Counted from the stretch's first letter, positions 24,984 through 38,826 are shown. The stretch: DNA of 64,000 nucleotides from Strigops habroptila (GCF_004027225.2 NC_044289.2:9837761-9901760), one strand, 5' to 3'. Notes: generated by a model from the letters alone, not told the origin. Made by a program: numbers and translations.

Positions 24984-27965
24984 CTTTCTGGGCCCCTCCT
25001 CAGCTTTGGAACCACTGAATGTGGTTCCTGAAATGTGCCCATTTCCCCTTGTTTTAACAGGAAAAAGGTAATAAATTGACACTTGAAAATTAATAAAGTC
25101 ACAGCTAATCTACAAAGCTGATGTTTATTTGCAGTTGGGTATCACTTAGGTGATGAAACCAAAGGCCTTCTCTACAATTAATATATTTCCACAAGAGATG
25201 CAAGGTCACCCATCTGCACAAATCCAGTCTAAACACTTCACAGAACTTAAGAAGCAGCACAGAAATATGACACAAAATAAAGCTAAAAACCAAAGCACTG
25301 ACCTAACCTGTCAGAAGTCAACTCTCGGCACAGAGACTCCTTTCGTGCCTGGCATTTCTGAGTGCAAGTAGGAAGCAGCATGCAGCAATACCAGGGATTA
25401 CAATAAACAGAACCTGTAACTCTGCCTCACCTATTTAACAGCTTTATTCAATTGATGCAATTTACATGACATAAATGGTCACATTTATTTTCTTAGATGA
25501 GAGCAGAAGCTGTCATGGGCGTGGAGAGGCATTGACCAGTCAAGCATTCATGTTCTGTGGGCAAAACCAAGCCACAGAGTGCTCTGCCCTTTGCAATGCA
25601 GTAAATGCAGAGAAAAATAGTTTGCTTTGTTTTACTTGGGATAAGGTGCATTGATTTTTTTTTTCCCCTCTCCTCTAGAAATTAACTTTTTTTTTACTAT
25701 TTCAACACTATTTCAGCTATACACAGGTTTGAGTTATAAAACTCTGGGAGAAACTTAATTTACATCCTTAAAGCACATTCCTCTCTTCAGCTGAGCTCTT
25801 CAATCTTTCAAGGCTCCTACTCAGATCCTTGAAAAATGATGCAGTAAATCAGAACATGAAGAAAAATCTTGTAAACAAGATAAAGAAATTAAGTACAGGA
25901 GGAAAACGTTTTTCCCCCCTTCACTGTTAAAGTGTGTTTTATATAAACAAGCTGTAAAACTCCACCAAGGTATTTCCACTGGAATTTAGTTTTCATTGCT
26001 CAGAAACGTGCTGTATTTTTCTTATGGTAACTGTAGGAGGTAGCGTATTGGAGACTTGATTACTAAAGACTAGTGGCTCCTGTAAAGATACAGGGTAAAA
26101 GAAGTTTGATCTCAAACAATTCAGCAGATGGAGATGTTTCTAGACAGCCTGTTCAGAAGACTGCAGTGTGCGAGTCCTTTATTTCTTATCAGTAAGAATA
26201 ATTGCATAAAATAGGAGTTTCCTGTTATTCTCTTATCAGGAGGTGCGTTCTTTTGTTGATTAAAATCACAATTAGTCACTGTGGAAGCTTTGACAATGAT
26301 ACAAGCAGAGGATGCAAAGATTTGGGAAGAATGGGTTAACTGCATCTTCTCCTTTTCTTTTTTCCTGGATTGTTTTTGCCCTGGGACCTCACAGCAAGTT
26401 TACCCAGGCAGACTCCCAAGTCCAACTCTCCAGGTCTTCTGTTAGGATCTGCCTTTTAGTCTATTGCCTGCAGGATGTGGGCCACAAGTCTACAGTGTGG
26501 AGATCATTAGTAATTTTTGACAAGTTAGATTAATTGTCCTATGGATGGTAAAAGAATGTGTTTTGCTGAATGACCAGAGCTGCCTACAGACCTCACAGCT
26601 ATTTTTCAGTAGCCAGACCAGGATTTTATCCTGACACATTGCAGAGAAACAAGTTAAGAGCTTTTTTGGTTCCTTTTCCTAAAACTTTATTTCCACAGAC
26701 CTGTGTGACCCTGCCAAATTAAAAATTAATAGAAGTGCTGTACATTTCTGTTCCAACTGCAGCACAGCATTGCTATTAACACTGTCTGACTCAGAGCCTT
26801 CAAGAAAACAGGCAGCAGCTGACATCTGGATGACAGAAAAGATCAATAGGCTTTAAATAACAACATTTTGAAGGGACTTTTAATAACATCTCTAATGAGT
26901 CCAGGAAATTGACATTAAAAGCCCAAATATGACTATCACTGAATATTCCCTTTTGTATCTCTGCTGATAATGAAAATAATGCTTAATAGTACATTGGCAA
27001 AGGGAGCCACAAAAGCAGCTCACAAGCACCAGAAAGCTAAATCTTGCGGAAACTTCCATGTGTGAAATTCAGATTTTAAAAATGATAATTGTGTTGATAT
27101 TCATGTTTTAAATCCAGAGAGTTTTGGAAAGGGAGATGGGTGAAAAATGATCCACAAAAGCTTTTCCAATGCCTGGCCTCATCCATGCAGGCAGCTCATA
27201 GCCACTGGACATCAGTCATATGCCATCCCCTTGCTGAAGGGGGTGGAAATGGTGATTTGGATGGCTGTGGCCAAGACACTGAGGAATCCTTGCTTATGGC
27301 AAAAAAAATCTGACAGTTTCTGCCAGCCCTGATGAACTCAATCGTTGACTTCAACTCAGTTCTTAACAACTACACAGCTCCTTCCACCTTCATATACCCT
27401 CATGACAGAGAGCCTGATGAAGCCTCAAGTCACCCTGGATGTCAGTGCTACATCATCTAGAATTCAAGGTCCATTCACTCCCATTCCAGGCAATGAATAT
27501 GGATTATATTTTTGGAAAGACATTGCATTCTTTTGTTTCCCTACCTGTAGGTAAGATCTCCACCAATACAGAAGGAACACTTTCAACAAACTGGTCAATC
27601 ACAGACACTTAGAACACAACTGGCTTCAACTACTTCTTGGTCAACCTCGAAATCACCCTTACACATCCCCTTTCCAGGTAGGTCTTTCACTTGTGTACTA
27701 TGTGCTCACATTTCATGCATAAATACATGGACAATCAAACACCTAATTCACTTGAATTATTGCCAGCTATGTGTATGCTGTGTCAAATAATTTGGTTGAC
27801 TCTGCGATAGCAAACAGACTTACAATGCATGTTAGATGTACAATAGGTGACACCTTTCACTAGGCAATATTTGGCCTATGTGGTCAGTCTGTTGGATAGG
27901 AGTTGTCTGATGCTCAGTTTTGCTTCTTGCCTTATAATTTATAGGACTCAACTCCAGACTACATA

Positions 27966-27992
27966 AAATCATAGAATGGTTAGGGCTGGATA
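27966..27992 (-). mobile_element. CR1 3'-end fragment (very short)
   Basis: AATCATAGAATGGTTAGGGC followed by TGGA is the reverse complement of a CR1 3' terminus. Only the last few dozen bases are recognisable. Confidence 0.6.
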
Positions 27993-30721
27993 TATTCCCG
28001 TTCTGAATTGACTTACTGCCTTGAACTCTAAAAATTGAAAAGAACTGAAAGCACAAGGTGTTACTGTTCAGACTAAAAGCTACAGCTTATTTGTACCCTC
28101 AGTGGACTAGGATCAGACAGAAGAAGCCACCACAGGAAAACCCCAGGGATTATATTTGCCCAGTAAAACAGATTATCAGCATTCAGCATGAAACCAACCC
28201 TACCTACAATCACTGCCTTGACTTAGGTACAAAAAGCTCAGCTATGGGAAAATTGTGTAACTGCTGTTTATTTAAGCACTGTCTTGAAGGCAAAAACAAA
28301 GCAATGACATCTTTCCACCTCCATATGTTTGGTGCTATGATAATAACAGGTCTCTGAATAAGATGACCCAAGTAACATCTCTTATGAGGACTACACAGTC
28401 CAGTTGCACAGTCTTTTGCAATGTGGTCCAAAGGGAGCAAAACCAATTTTTGCTTCTGCAAGAAAAGTTAGACTGCCAACTGATCTGCTTTAGACAACTC
28501 ACAACTAACTGTGACAGCATCTTGGATGAGTTACAGCTGCAGAAGCCAAGAGCCAGAGCACCATGCATATGCCTACAGATCTCACAGGACATGGGAACCA
28601 TTCCTACTGTTTTAGCTCCCAGGGTCTTAGCTCCCAACGTGAGGGAAATGAAGATGCATAAACCCTGTGATGATGAAGATGAATAAATCCTCTTACCACT
28701 CCCATCGCTACAATTCTCTCTACAGGGCTACTAGCTGATCTCTCAGGGATCCTATGCAGGTTTAAGGATCAGGCAAACCTACAGGGAACCACAACTCACC
28801 AAGCAGCCTCTCACCTGTGGCTGAACCCAGTGATGCATTCCTGAAGGCCTGAGAGATTCTGTCTTCTGTTAACCTTGTGGACCTCCCATACAGCTTTATT
28901 ATCTTCCTCCTTTCAGTTCTTGAGCCACAGTCAGGGAAACAACAATGATGTGATGGATAGACAGACTCCCATCATCAGACAGAGGGAATATCTGACAACA
29001 GCCAGATAAGGGTGAGCTTTCCTCTTCAGTGTGAGAGAAAATCATTAGGCTCATCCATGGATAAGTGCCTTTGCCAGATTCCTGCCACAATTCAGACAGG
29101 GAGAAGGCAGCTCATGGAAGACTGTGACCTTTCCGTTACCATTTTGGTACCCAGCCTATCATCCAGAATCAGAGGCAAGACTGGCAGGGAGTATGTGCCA
29201 TAGTTCAGAAGAGCAGCAGAGAGGGTTTACAGATGAAATCATGACCAGGAGCACAAGGTACGTGTGCTCTCATGATAACAATAGCTGTTGCGAAGCATGT
29301 GCCTGATGTACAGGTTTAGGGAAGCTAGGAACAAGAGATGCACATTGCTCTTGGCACCTTTGGCAACCCCCTTTTTCTCCAGACAGTTTTCCCAAGCCCT
29401 ACTGAGGTGTTTCCACAGCAACATAAATTGCTGACTAACAAATTTTCAGACACTTCCAGTTCTCTCTAAATTTCCAAGAAAATTACACCTATAAATATCC
29501 TGCTGAAAAAAAGTGACAGTGAATACTCAAAGTCAGTTTTGAGCTGCTGGTGTCAAGGGCCTGATCCACATCCACTGAAAAATGGATTCACTCTCAAGAT
29601 AGACTTTCCCCCATGAGCGCTATATCTCAGGGAAAAATTAAGTTTTCATCTCCTCTTGGTAGATGAAATTCTTGCAAACATGAATGAAGACTAAGCCAGT
29701 GTAATGTGTAACAATTACAGCAACACTCTCATGAGCCTGCAGATGGTTTGCATCCATCTTTCTTCATCAGCAGGCCATTAAATTCTCCAGATTGATTTGG
29801 AAAAATTGGTGAAGGCAAGGCAACATCTACCACTGCTGCAATTACATACCATAAAGGAAGTGCTCCAAGCTGCTAAACAAGGGCAGAGGTAGAGCTTAGT
29901 ATTTCTCCTCATTGAGGAATGGTATCTGGAAGTTAGCTGCTGCCTACAGGCCAGGCTCTACCTTGGACCAGTATGCAAGCATTCCAGTATATGTGGGAGG
30001 ATCAAAAGCACAAGCCTCACCCTATCAATTAAAAAGCAGCCCTGAACCAGAAGCGGTAAGCTGTTGAAGACATTATGACCACCCACAGTGGGAAATGCAA
30101 GCATGTGTGGAGCAGAAAGCATGTGTGCTACTCTGGGCCAGCCCCTGGGTGCTGACATACCACCCTACCTTCAGAGAGCTGCTTTCAGGAACAGGCTTCA
30201 GGGAATCCATCTGAGCAAGCAGCAGCACATGGGGCTGCATCTGCTTACCTACCACCCTCATGCACCAGATGAGCCTCCTCAGCCCTCTGGAAGGACACCT
30301 GCCACCCTGCTGGAGGTGGAAAACATGCCTTGCTTCTTTGTGCAGCCAGTGCTGAGCCCGCATCTCCAAGTATTTCTGGCCCTGGACATCCTCACTGAGG
30401 AAGGTTACATGAACTCAAGGGAATCTGCATAAAGTAGAGAAATTAGGAGAGCCCCCAGCTTTAGTATTTGCTTTGAGAAAAGACTAGGGAAGTCAAGCTT
30501 ATTCTCAGTGCTAGAGGGAAGACTTCGAGGTGACCCAGCCACAGCATTCAAAACTGAACAGAGCAAATGACCAGCGCAGTGAAGTGTAGACTATCCAGTG
30601 GAAACTTTTCTAACTCTAACACTGAATAAATCAGGCAGATTCTCAGCTAACATAGAAATGGTCCTGAACCCATTTCCATGAATGCAAATCAATCTTAGAG
30701 AATAGAATGGAATTGCTTTGA

Positions 30722-30800
30722 ATCATAGAATAGTTTGGGTTGGAATGTTCCTTCAAAGGTCATGTAGTCCAACCCCCCTGCAATGAGCAGGGATATCTGA
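30722..30800 (-). mobile_element. CR1 retroposon 3' end
   Basis: AATCATAGAATAGTTTGGGT, then TGGAA..TTCCTTCAAAGGTC and AGTCCAACCCCCCTGCAATG, is the reverse complement of the CR1 3' terminus. The element is 5'-truncated, as is usual for CR1. Confidence 0.9.
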
Positions 30801-33800
30801 TGTACACCATGAACATGGTCTTGCATAAAGAACATTTTTACTTATCACCAAGACAACTCTGTTACTACCTGCAAGCTGCCAGGTGTTTCCCATCTGCTTT
30901 ATAAAAGACTTGAGCCCATTTTAGTCACTGGAAAGCCTGCGATGGGGGCTACATCCAATCCTTGGCACTGAGCAGGGAAACAGGTGAGGAGAATTTCTTT
31001 ACCTGTTTCTGTAAACATGAAGAGAACCATCTCCAGCACTTTTCCCCAGTTTAATTTACTGTGGCACAACCTAAAAGGCTTTAGCACCAATCTCTGATAG
31101 CAAATCTCTGGGGCAAAGGGGAGATTTTGGTGGCGTGTGCTGGGAACCTCAGCAGAAAACCAGAGCTCTCACTGTCCCCTCTTTTCACCCTGTTGAAAGC
31201 ACACTTTCAAGTCCTCCCTTTACAGTGAACTGAACCTGAGCATCAGCCAGGTGGTCTGAGCAAGAAGTCATAGCAGCGAGCAGAGGGACATAAACTGCAG
31301 TTTTCTGCAAGATGAAGGCTGCCAGAAGACAGCCAGTCAGTGCCCAAGTGCCTCAGCCCTACGTGCACCCTGTGTCCAACACTTGGATGGGAAAGTGCCT
31401 GGGAACCCTACGTGCTATAACAAACCAGCATTTCCCACAGCACGAAAACAGAGACTCAGGCTGAACCAAGACACTTGGCTTCACCCCACTACTGCAAGGG
31501 ATCTGGCATAAAGGGTGGAAGAGGAACAGAAGCCTACAGCTGCAGAACATCCCTTTAAAACACTGGATGCTGGAGGAGAAAGAAGCCCTCTGCTTCAAAA
31601 AGAAGTCTTCCCCTTACTACCTGTGTGGCAGCCCGAGTGCCCGGAAATCTGGGCCTTGCTAGGGCGATCACAAAACCATGCATTGCTTTATTGCTATCCA
31701 TGATAACATCTAGCCTGTCAACACAGCTGATGTGTCAGATGACTTAATCCATCACTGAGCAGAGAGGGAGGCAGAGGAAATAATGCAAAGAGTAGAAGCA
31801 GCAATGAGTAAATGGACCATGCTATTTCATAAGCTAATGCAGCCGCTTAACAGATGGATCTGAAAAGAAAAATCACCATGCAGTCAAAATGATGCCTGGG
31901 TCTTTGGGAATATAAATGTTAAACCTCTCACTGTGTATGAAAACATGTCTATTAAAAACAACATCAGACAGAAATAATCTGTGCTATTTTCCTCTCAGAT
32001 GCTCATGGCACCAAGAAACAGAGCTGTTTGAGAAAAGTAAACATTTGTTTAAACATACCAGCCCAGCAAGTGACTCCAGATTTCAGTTTTAGAAAGTTAC
32101 ACTCAAGTATGTACAGCATTGTCTGTTCCTGCTAGAACTGATGGAATTGACAATTCTGCCTTCATCCTCACTGCCCTGATCAGGCATTTCACAGCAGCAG
32201 AATATGAGCTCGGGACATGCTGTGATAACCCTTTGCCAGCCTCTGAGAGCTAGCAGGGAGCTCTCAGTGCAGAGAAAAAGCTGTGAATCAGCCTTTGTCC
32301 AAAACATACCTTCTGGCCTTCCTCTCCTACCCATGTCAGGAGTTCACCAGTGCCCGCAGAAGCCACGCAAGCAATGGGGCAACAAATGCCAGACAGTTCG
32401 AAGGAGGAGAGCTGCAAATTACTTTAAAATTCAGTGTTAACACCCTCCCCTCTCCATCTTTTATCAAAGGGCTATCTATGTTAAGAGATCTTCAAATGGG
32501 GTGATCTTGCCTTCATGCTTGGTATAGACAATAAAGTTCATATGGTGGTTTCTATATTGACTGGGAGGCCTACTTCATTGCTTGGCTGTAACACAGTTGT
32601 ATTAGGAAGTCCACTGCAGCTCAAGTTTTTGAATAGATTATGGTTACACACAGAAATCATACTTTCGAGCATGGTATGTGGGAGTTTGGAGCAAAGGTGC
32701 CTAACAAGTGTCAAGGGATGCTCTCTAGACCCAAACTAGTTCCAGAAAAAAACACCATAGAGACAGATATAAAATGAAGCCACATTTAAGGAGCTCAACT
32801 GTTTGCAAGTCTATCAGCAACTCCAGCAGATGAAAGCTCTGAAATGAAAGCCTGTCAGTATGGAAGACCTCATCCACCTCTACTCCTCTAAATAAAAGAC
32901 TTGGACAAGTTCAGATGGTACTTCCAGGGTTTGTCTCCACTTTGTCACCCTTCTTACAGATAAGCTAATAACCACTGGTCCAGAGGTTTATTAGAGCACA
33001 CTGCTATAGTCACAAGGTGAAAGCAGCCCGACTATGTATACACAGAACAACTCAACAAGCAGAGTTTGATTCAGAAACTCCATCTGGCCCTCAGCTGCGG
33101 GCAACGCATGCACACAGCACCCCCTACAGCTGCCAGGTCAGGACAGATCGAGAGTCGCTCCTTGTCATGCAGTGCAGCCCCCGCATCCAGACGAGAGGTT
33201 GCCTACAGTGGATCAGCTATCAGACAGTTTTGTCTTCCATCCCTATGCACGTATGCAACAGCAGTGCTTGAATCCTGACCTGAGCAACTCTTCTAGGAGA
33301 GGTAATAAAACATGCAAAAAGCACGTTCCAGCTACATCTGTCCTTACAGCTCCCACTGCACAACCAGCACTCTCCATTCCCTAAAGCATGCTTGCTGGTA
33401 GGTATGCTCATTAGATTATGAAAGTAATTATATTAGCAGTTCTGGTCCCTCATCAATATGTTTTTTCAAGACATCATGCTGCTTACATTAATTGAATGAG
33501 AAAAATCTCTACCCAGTTTAATAGAAGACTGCTTTGAATGCTAATAGCTAATTTTCCATCACTGCTGTTTCCTACTAAACAGACATGCCAAAGGCCACTA
33601 TCAGCTCAGTTTCCCTCCCCTAACTACCGAGACTGTTATTTATGCTTTTAAGTAGCAGAAATACCCTCTAAACTTGGAGTTGCTGTAAATAATCTCCAGT
33701 CCACTACAGTATTAATTAAGCTGTTCCTATCAGGCAGTAAAAATAACACAGCAATACTTCAAATGCTGCAGGACATCATTCCTTAAACATTTCCTCAGCC

Positions 33801-36800
33801 TATTACCCATGCCTCACTTTTGCTCTCCCACTACATCAAGCCCAATTGCCCCCGTTGGTGTAGCTAGTTCACCGCACCCCCTGCTGCTTCCAGGCAGCAG
33901 CCCCTTGGTAGGTATTTACCATGTATGACCCACCAGAGAAAGGCTTCCACAGGCTCAGAACTAGCAGCACAGGAACCTTCAACAGCTGCCAGATGGCCCT
34001 ACTCCTCAGGAACCTAAGGAGGCTGCAGGGGAATTGGGTTTTAACCCCTTCCTAATGCACATACCTGCTTGTGCTGCTTCCCTCCAAGAGCACACGGGGA
34101 ACAGCTACTTCCATCATTAGGCCCAAGGTTTGAATCTGAACCCGCTGTCTGAGACACCGCAGGTTAATGTATATTCCAGTTCTTCACAACAGCTTGATGT
34201 GAAGGGGCCATTTACTCCATTTGCATTGCCAGTGGGGTCTACAAATGCTACCAGACCAGGACCTGCATGAGACATCTGCCAAGGTCCATTTGTGCATCAG
34301 AGACATCACTCTCGACTGCCAGGCTAATGGGCACAGCAGACTGAGAATGCCTTCTCCCTCCCTGCAGGACAGACTCACACCATTCAACACCTCTATGTGT
34401 GCAGACATCACACAAAACAGCTACATTTACACAGAATTTTCACCCCTGCTGAGGCCAGATGTGTACAGTCAATTGATCTGGGATATGGAAGTCAGAGGTA
34501 CAGGAAGCAATGCATCTTGGGGCTCTTGACTATCTCTCTGGCATAAGAAAAATCTTTAGCTTCCTCCTATTCAGTGGTTCCCTACTTGAAGCACATATGT
34601 GCAGTTCATATTTCATTCTCCTTCTTCGCAAACCTGGAAGTTTGCCAAGGAGCATCCAGGGGAATGCTGCAGGATCTGGATGAACATCTGTCACCAAGTC
34701 TCTAGCCAGCAGCAGTCACTCCTGCTAGATGAACACATGGCACAAGGGAAACGTCCAAATCCTCACAGCAGCTGACATCAGCTTCCCTTCCTTCCTAGAC
34801 TGCTGTCACTTCTCTGTAAGACTTCTGTATGGAAAAACGTGCAAAGCCAGTGACTCACCTGGGAACACACTGACCTACACCTTTTACCAGGCCAGCTAAA
34901 ATCACCACTGAACCATGTTCTACTCTAAGGGAGAGCCTTTGTGCAAACATAGTGTGGACTATACCTCTCCCTCTGGTCCAGAAGACAGACCTGTTGTCAA
35001 CCTTTCAGCATTCAGCTGTTATGTGCAGACAACTGTGCCCTCGTGATGCTTCCTGCAGCACAGCAGCAGCCAGAAGTCCCAGCTAAGCACTTGTACTTCA
35101 GGGTATGTGAAGCTATACTGCCATGAGGTCATGCCCCTTTCCCCTAGCTTGAGGCAGCAGACACCTCTATGTAAGCAATGATTACACGAAGCATTTTTGC
35201 CATCCAACTCCCAAAACCAGTTAGGAGATCCAGAAATTGGCTGTTAAAAGCACATAAAGAGAATTTCAGTCACCAGCTGAATTCATCTAGTACTCAGATT
35301 TTATTAAAAACAGGTTCTAAACAGTACAGAAATGCACACTGTGCTGCAGCATCCAAGTGCCCCTTCCCTGCTTTACAGGCTGCCAATGATACATTACTAA
35401 AGTGTCCTGGATGACAAGGGAGAGCCAAGACTTGAATCCCACCCCTCCATACACATGAGGCCATCCTCCCCAATTTGACAACTGCTCTCTAAAGAAAGGC
35501 TTCCTTACTTTTAATGGTTGTGGTAGGGTAGCATTAGCTGTCAGGTGGCAAATGCAGCCCTTGGAGACAAAAGCATTCAATTATATTAAACATGCAGCAA
35601 GTTTCAGAATCCATGACAGTTAAATGCCTCATACCAAGAGAAAGAAAAATGTAACACTCTCTGTCTGTAAGTTGGCAGGACACCAATTTATCACTCCTGC
35701 TAGCTCTGAGAAAAGACCAGAGCTGCTGGCAGGGTGATGTGAATGCTGTAGCTTGGACAAGTGATCACAGGCAGCAGCATGGAGAGGGGCATCATTAGCA
35801 GAAGACAGCTTTCTGCTAGTGCACTGAAATCACAGCAGGTCCCAGGACAACTTCTGACAAATCTCAACCTGTCAAGAAAACAGCCAACATTTTGTCAGTC
35901 CACTCTACTGCAAACAGCAAACATACAGCTTTCAAATAGCCCCACAAAACCAGACAGCAAGCATTCCTCTGCAAAATCAGCAGAGGAACAGCAAAAACTT
36001 CTTCACAGCCAGGCAGCCCAAACAGGACACACTTAAAACTGTGGGAGCTTTTATAGTACTTGATAAAAACCTGGGAGAGCTGAGCAGAAAATGCCAGAGT
36101 ACCATATCTGGTCAACTCTACCAGCTTCACCACCTGACACAGACCACTCATACTCTAAAACTTCTGAATTCAACAGTGCTATATAGCTCACATTTATACT
36201 CTTCATAGACAGAGGCTACCAAAGAGACTTTGAGATACAACAGCTGCACAAGAGGCACCTAAACAGCAATACAAGGCTGTAACTGAATGAAGCCAGTGAC
36301 AATAGCTGCTTATCCAATGAAGGGAAGTTCTGTTAAGCACATTTTCTAGAGCATTAGTGAAATCCTAATCAAACAGCTAAGTTTTCAGATGTCACATCAT
36401 TGATCTTCTATTAAAAAGAAAACAATAACAAAAACTGAAACAAAGAAAAACACCAAAAGCAATCCTCCTGCTGCAAATAGACGCACTGCTGGAAGCTGAT
36501 TTTCATCCATGCTTCTGCAAGGCATTGAGAATCTTCTACTGAAGGAGGCAAGGGGAATACATCAAGAAAAGCTCCCTGGATCTCTGTACGAAGCAACTCA
36601 TTTAAACACTGCTTAAATGGGGCAAAAAAGCTGTGCCCTTAAAGTTAAACTGAAGCCTGTCAGAGCTCTCTGCCATTTACTTAAGATCTTTTGAAAGAAT
36701 TCTTCCACTTTTGATCCTCTTTTACGCATGTCAGATAGCGTTATACAATCAGTGTTACTATATGTGCAGACAGTACCCTCCAGTGCTGCCGACCCTCAAA

Positions 36801-37029
36801 GCATGCAACGTATTTCCTTGTGATAGGGGTGCAAGTGCATGTAGCCTCAATATACAGCCACATGAGGAACTGAAGCATCCTGCATCTGTGGCATCAATCG
36901 ATCTGGCCAAAACAGAAGATGCATCAGCACTGCCAATCTGGTGGGGTAAAAAAAACCCACAAAAAAGCTTGAAGTCATTATGACAGATGCTCTTCAGCTG
37001 AGCATTAAAAGGCAATCAATTACATTGTG

Positions 37030-37228
37030 AGAAGCCCTCCCCCCCACCTTTATTTTTATTTAAACCAGTGAACATAGGTGATCAAAGACTTACCATTCAA
37101 TCCCCCTGCTGCAGGGTCACATGTGGTGAAGTAAACCAGGCAACTCATCACACAATTCATCGCTGCCAGCTACAGCCACCACATCTGGTCTCCAGGAGGT
37201 TCAACACACCTTCTGCCTTCTCAGCACC
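37030..37228 (-). ncRNA. snoRNA host exon A (probably terminal)
   Basis: The acceptor is TTACTTGTAG|GGTGCTG at 37229/37228. A donor-like ATTGAATG|GTAAGTC sits at 37094/37093, giving 135 nt if used. No downstream unit follows. Just after the donor the minus strand reads AAATAAAAATAAA (37061-37049) and then a G-rich stretch, so the exon probably runs through the donor and ends near 37030. A further spliced exon at lower coordinates cannot be excluded. Confidence 0.6.
37049..37060 (-). terminator. Double poly(A) signal after exon A
   Basis: Two AATAAA hexamers in tandem on the minus strand, about 35-45 nt past the exon A donor, followed by GGTGGGGGGGAGGG as a G-rich downstream element. This is the likely 3' end of the host transcript. 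Confidence 0.55.
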
Positions 37229-37302
37229 CTACAAGTAAAACCAAAGGGAACAGTTAGCACCAGGCCCTACCAGGGGTGTGGGACACAGCCAACACTTCCC
37301 CA

Positions 37303-37392
37303 CTGGTGCATCAGACATGATCTGGCTTGGAACAGCAAGAAATCAACACTGTCGCTCTGATGGGGAAAAAATTTAGTCATCATTTACACCAG
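37303..37392 (-). ncRNA. Box C/D snoRNA, copy A
   Basis: A 90-nt RNA on the minus strand. The terminal stem pairs CTGGTG (1-6) with CACCAG (85-90). Box C is ATGATGA (10-16) and box D is CTGA (79-82). An internal D'-like CAGA (34-37) and a C'-like TGTTGATT (45-52) are present. The 3' end lies 74 nt above the exon A acceptor. The guide upstream of D ends CCAGATCATGT; the guide upstream of D' is T6-CCCCAT. I could not match either to a known rRNA or snRNA site from memory. Identical in sequence to copy B. Confidence 0.88.
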
Positions 37393-38084
37393 CAGGTCCC
37401 ATGGGGTTATGTGGCTGCACACCCACAGCAGGCGTGCCACACTCCCACCTCCTGTGGCAGATCTGCAGGGAGGGAGGTAACTTAGAGCAGAGGAAGTGGC
37501 AAAGCCATGCACACATATGGCACCACTGAGTGCTGAACATCTGCAATCCCCTCACATTCCCTCAAGTCAGCCAGCAAGGGACAGAGCAGAAAAGACTTAA
37601 CAGCACCTCTCTTCCAAAGGGACACACTTCAGCCAGGATGATTCCTTCCTGCCCCTTATGGGGGCAGCTGCTCTGAGCAGCAGATCATCCCCAGGTCTCC
37701 ATGCAGGGTGTTCTTAAAATGAGCTCTCTGATCTGAATGCATCAGGGAAAACAAGACAGACCTGTACTCCACCATCCTGCTCCAGCTCAGCCTGCACTGA
37801 TGCAGCTTGCAGATTCCTTGCCCTCCTGATTCCTGTTCACTAGCAACACCTGCCACTTTGGGCATGCTGAACAGGAGCAACACAAGGCACAAAGGACCTA
37901 ATTGCAATGCTTCCAGATGAGGGAAACCTCTATGCTTTTACTTCTACAGTATCTAGGCTAATGCTCAAATTTACGTATCAGCCGAGTCTCTAGTGAAAAA
38001 CTGGAAGCAACTCCCTTGCAGAAAGGTGTATCTCTTTTTTTATTTAATTTAAACCAGCAGTCAACAGTTATTCCAAGGACTTAC
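37393..38084 (-). other. Host intron between exon B and snoRNA A
   Basis: The part next to snoRNA A (37393-37550) is duplicated at 38385-38526 beyond snoRNA B and partly at 38917-38970 beyond snoRNA C, marking the amplified unit. The rest (about 37560-38010) is unique and shows no feature. AATAAA on the minus strand at 38044-38039 lies 40 nt past the exon B donor. Confidence 0.7.
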
Positions 38085-38221
38085 CATCCCTACTTGCTAG
38101 CGGTTCAGCCATGGTGGAGCAAACCAGGCAACTGCCCTCATGACACACTTCATTGCTGCCATCTACAGCCACCACATCTGGCATCCAGGAGGTTCAAGGC
38201 ACTCTCTGCCTTTGCAGCACC
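38085..38221 (-). ncRNA. snoRNA host exon B
   Basis: The acceptor is TTTCTAATAG|GGTGCTGC and the donor AGGGATG|GTAAGTCC; 137 nt. It is clearly homologous to exons A and C along its whole length (shared AAAGGCAGAG, CCACATCTGG complement, TTGCCTGGTTTGCTCC). No long open frame. Confidence 0.8.
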
Positions 38222-38294
38222 CTATTAGAAAAACGAAAGGAACAGTTAGCACCAGGCCATACCAGGGGTATGGGGCACAGCCAACACTTCCCCA

Positions 38295-38384
38295 CTGGTG
38301 CATCAGACATGATCTGGCTTGGAACAGCAAGAAATCAACACTGTCGCTCTGATGGGGAAAAAATTTAGTCATCATTTACACCAG
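38295..38384 (-). ncRNA. Box C/D snoRNA, copy B
   Basis: A 90-nt RNA, identical base for base to copy A, including the CTGGTG/CACCAG stem, box C ATGATGA and box D CTGA. The 3' end lies 73 nt above the exon B acceptor. The identity suggests recent duplication or gene conversion. Confidence 0.88.
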
Positions 38385-38620
38385 CGGGTCCCATGGGGTT
38401 ATGTGGCTGCACACCCACAGCAGGCGTGCCACACTCCCACCTCCTGTGGCAGATCTGCAGGGAGGGAGGTAACTTAGAGCAGAGGAAGTGGCAAAGCCAT
38501 GCACACATATGGCCACCACTGAATGCTGAGCAACTCCCTTGCAGAAAGGTGTATCCCCCACCCCCCTCATTTTTTGTTTTATTCAATTTAAACCAGTGAT
38601 CAGTTACTCCAAGGACTTAC
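38385..38620 (-). other. Host intron between exon C and snoRNA B
   Basis: A duplicated unit flank matching 37393-37550. Near the donor it contains AATAAA on the minus strand (38583-38578) and a CCCCCACCCCCC tract on the plus strand at about 38556-38567. Confidence 0.7.
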
Positions 38621-38754
38621 CATCCTTACTTGCTAGATTCAGCATGTTGGAGCACACCAGGCAACTGTGCTCATCACACAATTCGTCACTGCCAGCTACA
38701 GCCACCACATCGGGTCTTCCAGAGGCTCAGCAGCCCCTCTGCCTTTGCAACACC
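38621..38754 (-). ncRNA. snoRNA host exon C
   Basis: The acceptor is TTTTCTAATAG|GGTGTTG and the donor AAGGATG|GTAAGTCC; 134 nt, homologous to exons A and B. Stops occur in every frame. Confidence 0.8.
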
Positions 38755-38826
38755 CTATTAGAAAATCAGAAGGAACAGTTAGCACCAGGCCCTACCAGGG
38801 ATGTGGGACACAGCAGCACTTCCCCA

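Larger units (their letters stand above)
16600..37029. other. Intergenic region between SBSPON and the snoRNA host gene
   Basis: About 20 kb with no protein exon I can recognise on either strand. It contains a MIR-like fragment near 17555, CR1 fragments near 27966 and 30722, a G-tract cluster near 18086 and an inverted repeat at 24890-24983. No RPL7 or RDH10 exon was seen. The remaining sequence is unannotated AT-rich DNA. Confidence 0.6.

Noticed and set aside
35360-35455. Possible MIR fragment (GAGAGCCAAGACTTGAATCC)
   Set aside because: Only one short phrase agrees with MIR; too diverged to call.
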